Shown here one piece after another: positions 1 through 7,096 of a stretch of 14,116 nucleotides of DNA. A program made the translations under genes and the position numbers. Numbering within the stretch: the first letter of the stretch is position 1; the number at the start of each line of letters is the position of its first letter. This stretch comes from an uncultured Verrucomicrobiota bacterium (GTDB lineage Bacteria; Verrucomicrobiota; Verrucomicrobiia; Limisphaerales; UBA1096): contig CAJXAU010000013.1 of NCBI GenBank assembly GCA_913050205.1, forward strand, positions 1 through 14,116, written 5' to 3'. The notes under the pieces are model-generated. The model saw only the letters and a program-made list of their open reading frames with translations. It was not told where the DNA came from and ran no database searches.

Positions 1-8
1 GGCACGCT

Positions 9-701
9 TTGAGTCGCCCCAAAGGCGGCAGGCGCCCACAACGGGCACCCAAGGATCGTGTCAACGGAAGAATCCGGGCCAGGGAGGTTCGGTTATTGTC
101 AGACGACGGGAAGCAACTGGGGGTTTACCAGATTCAGGAGGCCATGCGCATGGCCAAGGAGCAGCGGCTCGATCTGGTGGAGATTTCCCCCAACGCCAAC
201 CCACCAGTCTGCCGGATCACCGATTACGGCAAGTACGCCTACGAGCAAAAGAAACTTCGCAAGGAACAAAAGAAGACTGCCAGTACGATCAAGATTAAGG
301 AGATTCAACTCCGGCCAAACATCGATCCGCACGACTTCACCTTCAAACTGAACCACGCAATCGATTTCCTGTGCGAGGACATGAAAGTAAAGGTCATCCT
401 TCGCTTCCGCGGCAAGGAGCTGCGCACCAAACATATCGGCCTGCAAACCATCGAAGCGTTCATCGAGAAGATCAAACCGTGGGGCCATTGTGATACCAAG
501 CCACGCGAAGCCGGACGCAGTGTGATCGTGCTAATCAACCCTGTGAGTAAGGATCAACGTGCGCCACACCCGAATCCGGAAGAACGCATGCAGGATGTTG
601 ACTACGACGACATCCGCCACGTGGAAGGTTCCGACGTGAACAAACGCCGCAACGTTGTTCGAAATCAAACAGCCAACAACGCCAGACCTAAACCGAATTA
701 A
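9..701 (+). CDS. infC: Translation initiation factor IF-3
   Basis: IF-3 binds the 30S subunit, keeps it apart from 50S and proofreads the initiator tRNA-start codon pairing. The N-terminal domain spans about residues 17-88 and the C-terminal domain about 95-180. The family hallmark at 107-136 is clear (HDFTFKLNHAIDFL, then KVKVILRFRGKEL). At 230 aa it is about 50 aa longer than the E. coli protein. The extra part is a charged, low-complexity C-terminal tail (about 181-230) with no domain I recognise. The start is uncertain. The first usable codon in the window is TTG at 9, the frame stays open to the left edge, and infC genes often use rare starts such as ATT, so the true start may lie upstream. 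The TAA stop overlaps the stop of the convergent Hsp70 gene. Confidence 0.96.
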   Translation: MSRPKGGRRPQRAPKDRVNGRIRAREVRLLSDDGKQLGVYQIQEAMRMAKEQRLDLVEISPNANPPVCRITDYGKYAYEQKKLRKEQKKTASTIKIKEIQLRPNIDPHDFTFKLNHAIDFLCEDMKVKVILRFRGKELRTKHIGLQTIEAFIEKIKPWGHCDTKPREAGRSVIVLINPVSKDQRAPHPNPEERMQDVDYDDIRHVEGSDVNKRRNVVRNQTANNARPKPN

Positions 702-2557
702 CTCGGCAACACGCCGCGTTTTTCGAGCATCTGCTCCATAACCCGATCCATCATCAACTCCGCCAGCGGTTGAGTGGCTGAATCCAGCTTGGCATTCAAT
801 TCCTTAAGGGAGGCTGCAGTGACTGAGCCTCCCTTTTCTTTTTCGGCGAGCAACGCCGTAACCTCAGCCAGCGCCGTCTCAATCCCAAACCGCTGTTCCT
901 CCGGCAATTCGCCGCCGTAGGCTTCCAGACCCTTACGCGTGGCCTCGGTGGTCTGCTCGGCACGTAGCTTGGCCTCGATCCAGCGGCGATCCTCGATGTC
1001 GTCGAACGCGTGCTCGACCGACTCCTCGATCATCTGCTGTACGTCATCGTCGTCAACGTCCACAGCGGAACGCATCTCCACGATTTTTTCGTTGCCGGTT
1101 TTTATGTCGCGCGCGAGCACGTGCAAAATCCCATCCGCATCAATCTCGAACTGCACACCCACCTTTGCCACCCCCTTGGGCTGCGGCTCAAACTCCAGTG
1201 TGAACCGGCCAAGACTCCAGTTGTCGGCCGCCTTTTCGCGCTCGCCCTGCAGCACGTGGATCAACACGTCCTTCTGGTAATCCGCCACGGTCGTGAATGC
1301 CTCACCACGCTTTACCGGAATGGTCGTGTTGCGCGGGATGATCACGTTCATTAACCCTCCAAACGTCTCAATGCCCAGCGACAACGGCGTCACGTCCAGC
1401 AGCAGTAGGTCACTAAAGTCACCCGACAAAATGCCACCCTGGATCGCCGCACCAAGCGCCACCGCCTCGTCCGGGTTTTGCGTGGTGTTCAACTCCGGTT
1501 TGCCGTCGCCGCAGCCAAAAACCTCCGAAGCAAACTCACGCACAAGCGGCATCCGTGTTTGTCCGCCGACGAGAATCACCTGATCAAGATCCTCACTGGC
1601 CAAGCCGGCATCGGCCAATGCCTTGAAACAATACTCGCGCGTGCGTGCGACCACCGGCTTGGCCAAGCGCTCGAGTTGCTCGCGGTTCAACTCAATCTCA
1701 AAACTAAAGTCCGGGGTTAGGAACGGCAGCGCGATGGTCGTCTCAGCGTCGGTCGATAATCTAATCTTGGCCTCCTCAGCAGCCTCGGCCAAGCGGGCCA
1801 TGATACCTGCGCCTGCCTTCACCTCCGGGCCTCCCGCTTGGCCAAGCTTCCCCAACAAATACTCGACCAACGCGTGGTCAATGTCGTCCCCGCCCAAGCG
1901 CGTGTTGCCGCAGGTGGCCAACACTTGAAACACTCCCTTGTTTAGTTCCAGTATCGAGATGTCGAACGTTCCACCACCGAGGTCGTACACCGCGATCTTT
2001 GATTTTTCCTTTAACGAGTTCAGCCCATAGGCCAACGCGGCAGCCGTCGGCTCGTTGATGATGCGTTCGACCCGCAATCCGGCCAGCTCTCCGGCCTTGC
2101 GTGTGGCGTTGCGCTGGGCGTCATTGAAATACGCAGGCACGGTGATCACCGCCGCCTCGGGCTGTTCGATCATGCCCTCACCCGCCAACCTCTTGAGCAC
2201 TTTCAAAATCTCCGCCGACACCTCCTCCGGTGTCCATTCGCGACCGTGCAGCGGCACAGTCACTGGGGCATTTCCCTCCGCCTGTACCGGGTAGCCCAAT
2301 GCTTCCCCGCTTGAATTTACGTCGCTGCCGCGGCGTCCCATGAATCGTTTGATGGACGTGATCGTCGTTTCCGGATGCGCTGCGCGGGCGCGCTTGGCCT
2401 CCCAACCAACGACCGGGGCGCTCGAGGCTGGCACCCGCACCACCGACGGTGTCAGCCGTCGGCCCTGGTCATCCGCCAGCACCAATGGGATGCCGGAATC
2501 CACCACCGCCACCAGCGAATTGGTCGTGCCAAGGTCTATGCCAATGATTTTTCCCAC
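698..2557 (-). CDS. dnaK: Hsp70 chaperone (DnaK/HscA-like)
   Basis: An ATP-driven cytoplasmic chaperone of the Hsp70 family. With the GTG start at 2557 the product is 619 aa. Visible motifs are the phosphate-1 loop IGIDLGTTNS (about 5-14), VPAYFND (140-146), the phosphate-2 loop DLGGGTFD (192-199), the adenosine motif LVGGQTRMP (329-337) and the substrate-binding domain from LDVTPLSLGIETFGG (about 388), followed by a helical lid. GTG is preferred over a codon 12 residues upstream because Hsp70 proteins begin a few residues before IGIDLGTT. The Gly/Ala-rich disordered tail of classical DnaK is absent and the protein stops soon after the lid, so it matches HscA in length. No grpE, dnaJ or isc genes are adjacent, so this may be a second Hsp70 rather than the main DnaK; the symbol is tentative. 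Two TTGGCCAA palindromes lie inside the gene. No CIRCE operator was seen upstream. Confidence 0.92.
   Translation of the reverse strand: MGKIIGIDLGTTNSLVAVVDSGIPLVLADDQGRRLTPSVVRVPASSAPVVGWEAKRARAAHPETTITSIKRFMGRRGSDVNSSGEALGYPVQAEGNAPVTVPLHGREWTPEEVSAEILKVLKRLAGEGMIEQPEAAVITVPAYFNDAQRNATRKAGELAGLRVERIINEPTAAALAYGLNSLKEKSKIAVYDLGGGTFDISILELNKGVFQVLATCGNTRLGGDDIDHALVEYLLGKLGQAGGPEVKAGAGIMARLAEAAEEAKIRLSTDAETTIALPFLTPDFSFEIELNREQLERLAKPVVARTREYCFKALADAGLASEDLDQVILVGGQTRMPLVREFASEVFGCGDGKPELNTTQNPDEAVALGAAIQGGILSGDFSDLLLLDVTPLSLGIETFGGLMNVIIPRNTTIPVKRGEAFTTVADYQKDVLIHVLQGEREKAADNWSLGRFTLEFEPQPKGVAKVGVQFEIDADGILHVLARDIKTGNEKIVEMRSAVDVDDDDVQQMIEESVEHAFDDIEDRRWIEAKLRAEQTTEATRKGLEAYGGELPEEQRFGIETALAEVTALLAEKEKGGSVTAASLKELNAKLDSATQPLAELMMDRVMEQMLEKRGVLPS
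1657..1668. repeat. TTGGCCAA-family palindrome (12 bases) inside the Hsp70 gene
   Basis: A perfect GCTTGGCCAAGC palindrome. On the minus strand it contributes the Leu-Ala-Lys codons of the late ATPase domain. It belongs to the iterated palindrome family described in the findings. Confidence 0.85.
1836..1847. repeat. TTGGCCAA-family palindrome (12 bases) inside the Hsp70 gene
   Basis: A perfect GCTTGGCCAAGC palindrome read on the minus strand as Lys-Leu-Gly-Gln-Ala, in a different frame from the copy at 1657. The same DNA word therefore encodes different residues in one gene, which argues that it is DNA-level conservation. Confidence 0.85.
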
Positions 2558-2642
2558 CGCCGAGAACCTGCCACGCACAAGACAACGCAGCACGCCAATT
2601 CACAACTCAGGCCAAGCGTATCGCTCGCTATGGCGTTGGCTT

Positions 2643-2658
2643 GCGCTTGGCCAAGCGC
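2643..2658. repeat. 16-base perfect palindrome in the divergent Hsp70/lipoprotein gap
   Basis: The sequence is GCGCTTGGCCAAGCGC. It sits 15 bases before the lipoprotein start and in the only spacer (2558-2672) between two divergent genes. A half-site (GCCAAGCG, 2611-2618) lies just upstream. No T-run follows, so it is not an intrinsic terminator. It could be a protein-binding site, or simply a family copy. I could not identify a convincing promoter in this gap. Confidence 0.8.
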
Positions 2659-2672
2659 TACCGTTGCGGGCG

Positions 2673-4016
2673 ATGCGCCGGGCTTTTCATCTGATCACTG
2701 CCACGCTGCTGCTGACGGGCTGCGCGAGCTACGAGCGGCAGACGCAATCGTTTCGCGGTGCATGGAACGGGGGCAACACCCAAAAGGCGTCCGAGTTGGC
2801 CAACGTGCAGGTACACGACAAGAGCGATTCCCGCGACGGCGTGATCTGGTTGCTGGAACAGGGAGCCGCCCTGCGGGCCAACGATCAACTACCGGAAAGC
2901 ACCTACGCGTTTGACCGTGCTGAGAAGCGGATGCAGCATTACGAGAGTCAGGCCAAGGTTCGCGTGTCCAAGGAAACGACGGCACTGGTCGTCAATCTCG
3001 CCACGGTGCCGTATGAGGGCCGTGGCTACGATCGCGTGATGCTCAACACGTATCAGGCGTTGAATTATCTTCGGCTTGGCCAGACGGATGCCGCGATGGT
3101 GGAGCTGCGGCAGGCCAGTGATGTACAGGATGCCGAGTTGATCCGCAACGCGCGCCGGATCACCTCTGCCCGGAAGTCCGCCGGGCAATATCAGTCGAAT
3201 ATTTTACGCACACAAAACGATGCCGGCACGCGCGCGCAACTCGACCGATTGCAACCAAGCCTAAACATGGACTACGGAGCATTCGTCAATCCGTTCACTG
3301 ATTTCCTTTACGCGCTTTGCCTGTGGAGCCTCTCCGATGACCAAAGGGAAAACGCGATTGTCTCGCTGCGGCGCATTCACGATACACTGGGCGGGCCAGC
3401 GTTCATTGCGGACGAGATGGAGCTCGTCGATGGTGTACTCTCCGGGAATAAACATCCTGACCTGACCTACGTGATGTTCGAGACCGGCGTGGCCCCGGTG
3501 CGGAGAGGGGAGCGTCTCGACATCCCATTGTTTGACCGCGACCTGCCGTACGTCGCCGCCGAATTCCCGAGGTTGGAAAATCGTGGTCACCCTCTCACCT
3601 GTGCCGTGGCTATCGGCAAAACCAAGATGGACGCCATGTTGATCTGCGACATGGACGCTGTGATCGGGCGCGATTTTCGAAGCGAACTGCCCGGCATGTT
3701 CACCCGAACCCTCGCTTCCGCTGCTCTCAAGGCAACAGCGACAAAAAAAATCGGAGACAAAACCGGAGACATTGGAACAGTACTCGGCACGGTGTACCAA
3801 ATTGTGTCCACGCAGGCAGACCTGCGCACATGGACCTCTTTGCCCAAGACCTTTGCCGTAGCCCGTGTCAATACACCGGCTGATCGCAAACTAACCCTGT
3901 TCGTCGGCCCGCAAAAAAGTGAAGTCACCGTGAATACCGGTCGCGTGAACGTAGTCTACGTGAAGGGATTCGCCCACGGCGCGCCCTTGAAAATTCACCA
4001 ATTTCGACTTAAATAA
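2673..4016 (+). CDS. COG3014-like envelope lipoprotein
   Basis: A 447-aa predicted lipoprotein. A short basic start (MRRAF) leads into a hydrophobic stretch and the lipobox LTGC, with Cys17 as the lipidated residue. The reading frame is open far upstream, but that part is antisense to the Hsp70 gene; the signal peptide fixes the ATG at 2673. The mature part is largely alpha-helical and repeat-like (about 30-160: residues spaced as in TPR-type repeats, for example TYQALNYLRLGQTDAAMVELRQ). It resembles the uncharacterised COG3014 family, which is often encoded next to LpoB-type lipoproteins, as here with a 9-base gap. A role in the outer envelope or peptidoglycan synthesis is inferred from that context only. 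No strong ribosome-binding site is visible (GCGGG only). Confidence 0.82.
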   Translation: MRRAFHLITATLLLTGCASYERQTQSFRGAWNGGNTQKASELANVQVHDKSDSRDGVIWLLEQGAALRANDQLPESTYAFDRAEKRMQHYESQAKVRVSKETTALVVNLATVPYEGRGYDRVMLNTYQALNYLRLGQTDAAMVELRQASDVQDAELIRNARRITSARKSAGQYQSNILRTQNDAGTRAQLDRLQPSLNMDYGAFVNPFTDFLYALCLWSLSDDQRENAIVSLRRIHDTLGGPAFIADEMELVDGVLSGNKHPDLTYVMFETGVAPVRRGERLDIPLFDRDLPYVAAEFPRLENRGHPLTCAVAIGKTKMDAMLICDMDAVIGRDFRSELPGMFTRTLASAALKATATKKIGDKTGDIGTVLGTVYQIVSTQADLRTWTSLPKTFAVARVNTPADRKLTLFVGPQKSEVTVNTGRVNVVYVKGFAHGAPLKIHQFRLK

Positions 4017-4025
4017 ACCGCAGAT

Positions 4026-4634
4026 ATGAACGCATTTGCCAAAACCCTCGCTGCCGCGCTGCTGCCGGCTCTGGCCCTCGGTTGCGCCTCGGCCAAATAC
4101 ATCGACGAAGGCGGCGACGACAGCATCGTCAACGTCGGCCAAATCAACACGCAGGACTGGATCCACGCTGCTGATGAACTCACCCATTCGCTGCTGCTCT
4201 CCGGCGCCATTCAATCCGTCGCCGGCAAACCGAAGATTTTGATGATCGGTCGAATCAAAAACAACACCTCGACCCACATCGATACCGACAGCCTGATGAA
4301 AAAAATCCGCGTGGCCCTAAACAAAAGCGGCCGTGCTCTCACCACCACAGCCGTCGGCCTGGACGGCCCGGAGGATGCCTCGTCCAAGGCTGTCCGCGAA
4401 CTGCGGGCTGACGATGAGTTCAATCAGGAAACGATCCCCGGTAAGGGCAATCTGGTCTCCCCCGATTACAGCCTCTCCGGCAAGATCATTCAGAACAACG
4501 CCCGCGCCGGCCGCATCAAGCAGTCCGAGTTCGCCTTCCAGCTAAGCCTCACCGATCTCAAGACCGGCTTGGCCATCTGGGAGGAGGAAAAACTGATCGT
4601 AAAGCAGGGCGCCAGAGCCGCTGTCGGCTGGTAA
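4026..4634 (+). CDS. lpoB: LpoB-like penicillin-binding-protein activator lipoprotein
   Basis: A 202-aa lipoprotein with signal peptide and lipobox LALGC (Cys20). In E. coli, LpoB sits in the outer membrane and reaches through the periplasm to activate the bifunctional peptidoglycan synthase PBP1B. Family features seen here are the helical stretch at about 45-60, the strand KPKILMIGRIKNNTSTHIDTDSL (about 68-90, with Asn-Thr and HIDTD conserved in the family) and the C-terminal strands ending in GW. It follows the COG3014-like lipoprotein by 9 bases, so the two are probably co-transcribed. This pairing is known in Proteobacteria. Whether the partner here is a PBP1B-type enzyme cannot be told from the window. 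Confidence 0.85.
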   Translation: MNAFAKTLAAALLPALALGCASAKYIDEGGDDSIVNVGQINTQDWIHAADELTHSLLLSGAIQSVAGKPKILMIGRIKNNTSTHIDTDSLMKKIRVALNKSGRALTTTAVGLDGPEDASSKAVRELRADDEFNQETIPGKGNLVSPDYSLSGKIIQNNARAGRIKQSEFAFQLSLTDLKTGLAIWEEEKLIVKQGARAAVGW

Positions 4635-4656
4635 CCCAGCCAAGCGAAGGTATGGG

Positions 4657-4671
4657 CGGCTGCCCCAGCCG
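4657..4671 (+). other. Small hairpin after lpoB
   Basis: An inverted repeat of CGGCTG and CAGCCG with a 3-base loop, 22 bases after the lpoB stop. No T-run follows, so it is not a classical terminator. It may protect the 3' end of the mRNA or have no function. Confidence 0.35.
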
Positions 4672-4716
4672 TCCTCAACGACCCCACACTGGGAAGTACG
4701 CCTGAGAATCATCTAG

Positions 4717-4743
4717 CGGAGGGCTCGCTGGCTCACCCCTCCG
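4717..4743 (+). other. Hairpin with 7-bp stem in the lpoB-4819 spacer
   Basis: CGGAGGG (4717-4723) pairs with CCCTCCG (4737-4743) across a 13-base loop. It directly abuts the 16-base palindrome at 4744-4759. The 184-base spacer 4635-4818 therefore holds two hairpins and a palindrome, but no ORF or promoter that I can support. Confidence 0.4.
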
Positions 4744-4759
4744 GCGCTTGGCCAAGCGC
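4744..4759. repeat. 16-base perfect palindrome upstream of the two-CxxC gene
   Basis: GCGCTTGGCCAAGCGC, identical to the copy at 2643-2658. It lies 59 bases before the start codon at 4819. No T-run follows. Confidence 0.8.
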
Positions 4760-4818
4760 AATTGGCTTTCCGAATCGCTGCCTGGCGGTGATACTCCGCG
4801 TGCCCTTGAGGCAACGTC

Positions 4819-5442
4819 ATGGATTGGCATTTCCGATCACGCTCACAACAGTGCAATGAATGCGAGACGGCGTTCGAGGACGAACAGCCGTACCACACCA
4901 TCCTTTTCCGGGGCATGGAAAGTCTCGAGCGACGGGACATCTGCCCCGGTTGCTGGGACAAAAACCACAAGGCCGAGCCTGGCAAAACCGACGGGTACAT
5001 TTCCCACTGGCAGGGCGTCTACGAGGTGCCGCCTCCGCCTCCGCCCGAGGCCATCCAAAAGGACAACGCCGAGACTCTGCTCAAGAAGATGATCGAGCAA
5101 AACGACCCCGAGCACACCGAGGCCTGCTTTATTCTCGCTGTGATGCTCGAGCGCAAGCGCGTCATCAAAAACAAGGATCAGGTGAGGCAGGAGGACGGCA
5201 AACGAATGTTGATCTACGAACACACCAAGAACGGCGATGTATTCACCATCCTCGACCCAGCACTGAAACTGACCAATCTGGGGCAGGTTCAGGCCAAGGT
5301 TTCCAACCTACTCGAGCACGGGCTTAATCCGCAAACCGAGACGCTACCCGAGGAGGAGAGCGCCGATGGCTCCACCGAAGACAAGGCGGATGCACCCGCC
5401 CAGGAACCTGAGGCGGCCACGGCGACGGCCAACGAGCACTGA
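4819..5442 (+). CDS. Hypothetical protein with two CxxC pairs upstream of rnc
   Basis: A 207-aa protein of no family I can name with certainty. The N-terminal 50 residues carry two CxxC pairs (Cys12/Cys15 and Cys42/Cys45), the pattern of a treble-clef or zinc-ribbon fold. A Pro run follows at about 70-76, then a helical middle region (about 77-170), then an acidic, Ala/Glu/Thr-rich tail (about 170-207) that looks disordered. There is no signal peptide or membrane segment, so it is probably cytoplasmic. A GAGG ribosome-binding site lies 7 bases before the ATG, the best-placed one in the window. The gene ends 12 bases before rnc and is likely co-transcribed with it. A role linked to RNA processing is possible but rests on position alone. 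Confidence 0.78.
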   Translation: MDWHFRSRSQQCNECETAFEDEQPYHTILFRGMESLERRDICPGCWDKNHKAEPGKTDGYISHWQGVYEVPPPPPPEAIQKDNAETLLKKMIEQNDPEHTEACFILAVMLERKRVIKNKDQVRQEDGKRMLIYEHTKNGDVFTILDPALKLTNLGQVQAKVSNLLEHGLNPQTETLPEEESADGSTEDKADAPAQEPEAATATANEH

Positions 5443-5454
5443 CCTGTTTTTGTC

Positions 5455-6144
5455 GTGGCAGATTTGCAGGCATTGCAGGAGACTCTCGGATACACTTTTC
5501 GTGATGAGTCCCTGCTGCGCCTTGCACTGACTCATCCGTCCGCCTCCGGTAAACAGTCCAGCCCCAATGAGGACAATCAACGAATGGAGTTTCTCGGGGA
5601 CGCCATCCTGCAGGCAGTGATCTCTGATGCGCTCTTTTCACTTCACCCCGACCACGATGAAGGCACGCTAACCAAGGCCCGGGCCGCACTGGTCAACGGC
5701 ACCTCCCTTGCCGCCAAGGCCGCGCCGCTTGGCCTGGAGGAACACCTTGTCATGAGCCGGGGCCAGCGGGCCGATTTTGAGAGGGGTAAACTCTCCGCGC
5801 TTGAGGATGCACTTGAGGCGGTTGTAGCCGCACTGTTTCTCGATGGCGGAATGGATGCCTCCCGCGATTTCGTCCGAAAAACGTTCGCCGAGGAACTCGC
5901 CAACCCGGACAAGATTGAAGCGATCAAAAACCCGAAGGGGGAACTGCAGGAACTGTTGCAGGCCAACTCCGAGGAGGCGCCAACGTACGAGTTGTTAAAC
6001 TCAACCGGGCCGGACCACGATCGCGAGTTTGAGGTGGTCGTGAAGCACCTTGGCCAAGCGCTTGGCCAAGGGAGAGGCAGCAGCAAAAAAGCTGCCGAGA
6101 CGGAGGCTGCGCTGGCGGCCTTGGCCAAGATTCAGGCCAACTGA
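5455..6144 (+). CDS. rnc: Ribonuclease III
   Basis: RNase III cuts double-stranded RNA, including rRNA precursors and structured mRNAs. The protein is 229 aa, the usual length. The signature NQRMEFLGDAIL spans 41-52, with metal-binding Glu45 and Asp49. The second catalytic pair is Asp118 and Glu121 in LEDALEAVVAALFLDGG. The residue matching E. coli Glu38 is Gln42, a common variant. The C-terminal double-stranded RNA-binding domain (about 160-229) contains GRGSSKKAAE. The start is GTG at 5455, chosen because the next methionines fall inside the catalytic domain; no clear ribosome-binding site precedes it, which suggests coupling to the gene 12 bases upstream. The 3' end overlaps nadC on the other strand by 13 bases. 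Confidence 0.97.
   Translation: MADLQALQETLGYTFRDESLLRLALTHPSASGKQSSPNEDNQRMEFLGDAILQAVISDALFSLHPDHDEGTLTKARAALVNGTSLAAKAAPLGLEEHLVMSRGQRADFERGKLSALEDALEAVVAALFLDGGMDASRDFVRKTFAEELANPDKIEAIKNPKGELQELLQANSEEAPTYELLNSTGPDHDREFEVVVKHLGQALGQGRGSSKKAAETEAALAALAKIQAN
6050..6069. repeat. Tandem pair of TTGGCCAA palindromes in rnc
   Basis: Two cores, at 6050-6057 and 6062-6069, separated by GCGC. In frame they give Leu-Gly-Gln-Ala-Leu-Gly-Gln within the RNA-binding domain of RNase III. A further core lies at 6121-6128 in the same gene. Confidence 0.85.
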
Positions 6145-6983
6145 TCGAAGTCGAGCGCGATATCCACCGATGGTGCGGAGTGCGTCAGCGCACCGACTGA
6201 AATAAAATCCACACCGGTCTCGGCAATCTCCCGAACCGTCTCCAACGTCACCCCGCCGCTGGCCTCCGTCTTGGCCCGGCCATCGATCAGCCCGACCGCC
6301 TGCCGCAATTCATCGCACGACATGTTGTCGAGCAGGATGATATCTGCACCGGCCTCGGCGGCGGCTTGAGCCTGCGCGACGGTGTCAGCCTCGGCTTCGA
6401 TTTTCAGGTCGGGATAGTGTTCCCGTGCACGCCGGATTGCCTCAGCCACGTCCCCATCCAACGCCACGAGATGGTTGTCCTTGATCATCACCTGATCGTA
6501 TAGGCCGATGCGATGGTTGGTGCCGCCTCCGCAGGCGACTGCATATTTTTCCAGCGCACGCCAGCCCGGCGTGGTTTTGCGCGTATCCAGAATCTGAACA
6601 TCCGTACCGGCCACCAGTTGGACAAATCGGGCGGTCAACGTCGCCACACCCGAGAGACGCTGGACGAAATTAAGAGCAGTGCGCTCGGCGGTCAGCAACG
6701 CGCGGGTCGGCCCCTGTAGGCGGAGCAGTGGTTGATAAAAATCGCCATCCTGACCGTCCCTCACCTCGATGCCAAAATCGATTCGCTCGTCCACCTCCTG
6801 AAACGAGGCCAGTGCCAGATCCACCCCGGCCATCACCAACGGCTCACGGGCCGTCATCACCGCCGTGGACAGCGAGTCCTCCGGCACAAGCGCCAGCGTG
6901 GTGGCGTCCCCGCTGCCGATGTCCTCAGCCAACGCGGCCCGCACCAGCGGCAGATAATCATCTGGAGCCAACGCTTCCGGCAT
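6132..6983 (-). CDS. nadC: Nicotinate-nucleotide pyrophosphorylase (quinolinate phosphoribosyltransferase)
   Basis: NadC converts quinolinate and PRPP to nicotinate mononucleotide, CO2 and pyrophosphate in de novo NAD synthesis. With the ATG at 6983 the product is 283 aa, typical for the family. Diagnostic stretches are EDIGSGDATT near the N terminus, ERTALNFVQRLSG (about 100-112), the substrate-binding RKTTPGWRALEKYAV (about 135-149) followed by GGGTNHR, KDNH (about 168-171), EAEAD, and the C-terminal SVGALTHS. An alternative TTG start at 7001 adds six residues, has a weak AGG upstream and lies inside a TTGGCCAA palindrome; the ATG is preferred but not proven. The gene stands alone on its strand, with no nadA or nadB nearby, and overlaps the rnc 3' end. 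Confidence 0.97.
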   Translation of the reverse strand: MPEALAPDDYLPLVRAALAEDIGSGDATTLALVPEDSLSTAVMTAREPLVMAGVDLALASFQEVDERIDFGIEVRDGQDGDFYQPLLRLQGPTRALLTAERTALNFVQRLSGVATLTARFVQLVAGTDVQILDTRKTTPGWRALEKYAVACGGGTNHRIGLYDQVMIKDNHLVALDGDVAEAIRRAREHYPDLKIEAEADTVAQAQAAAEAGADIILLDNMSCDELRQAVGLIDGRAKTEASGGVTLETVREIAETGVDFISVGALTHSAPSVDIALDFDQLA

Positions 6984-7029
6984 GGGCTGAGTCTTGGCCA
7001 ATTGCCTGACGGATTGAAGCCAAAACCCA

Positions 7030-7047
7030 AGCGCTTGGCCAAGCGCT
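7030..7047. repeat. 18-base perfect palindrome in the nadC/SGNH divergent gap
   Basis: AGCGCTTGGCCAAGCGCT lies between two divergent genes, 46 bases downstream of the nadC ATG on its upstream side and 49 bases before the hydrolase ATG. No T-run follows. Its position would suit an operator, but the family is too widespread to infer that from position. No convincing -35/-10 pair is seen in 7002-7096. Confidence 0.82.
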
Positions 7048-7096
7048 CTATTAGCTTCCCAAGCGGCAAAAGATCGGTAACATCCGCGCCACGCTC

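Noticed and set aside
2340..2672. Upstream extension of the lipoprotein reading frame
   Set aside because: It is antisense to the Hsp70 coding sequence, has no family similarity, and would bury a clear lipoprotein signal peptide.
2558..2672. CIRCE heat-shock operator upstream of the Hsp70 gene
   Set aside because: No TTAGCACTC-N9-GAGTGCTAA-like repeat is present.
2643..4759. The two identical 16-base palindromes as ends of a mobile element
   Set aside because: The interval holds ordinary lipoprotein genes, with no transposase or target duplication, and the same word occurs throughout the window.
4762..4795. Possible promoter upstream of the two-CxxC gene (TTGGCT and GATACT)
   Set aside because: The spacing is 22 bases and the hexamers match poorly.
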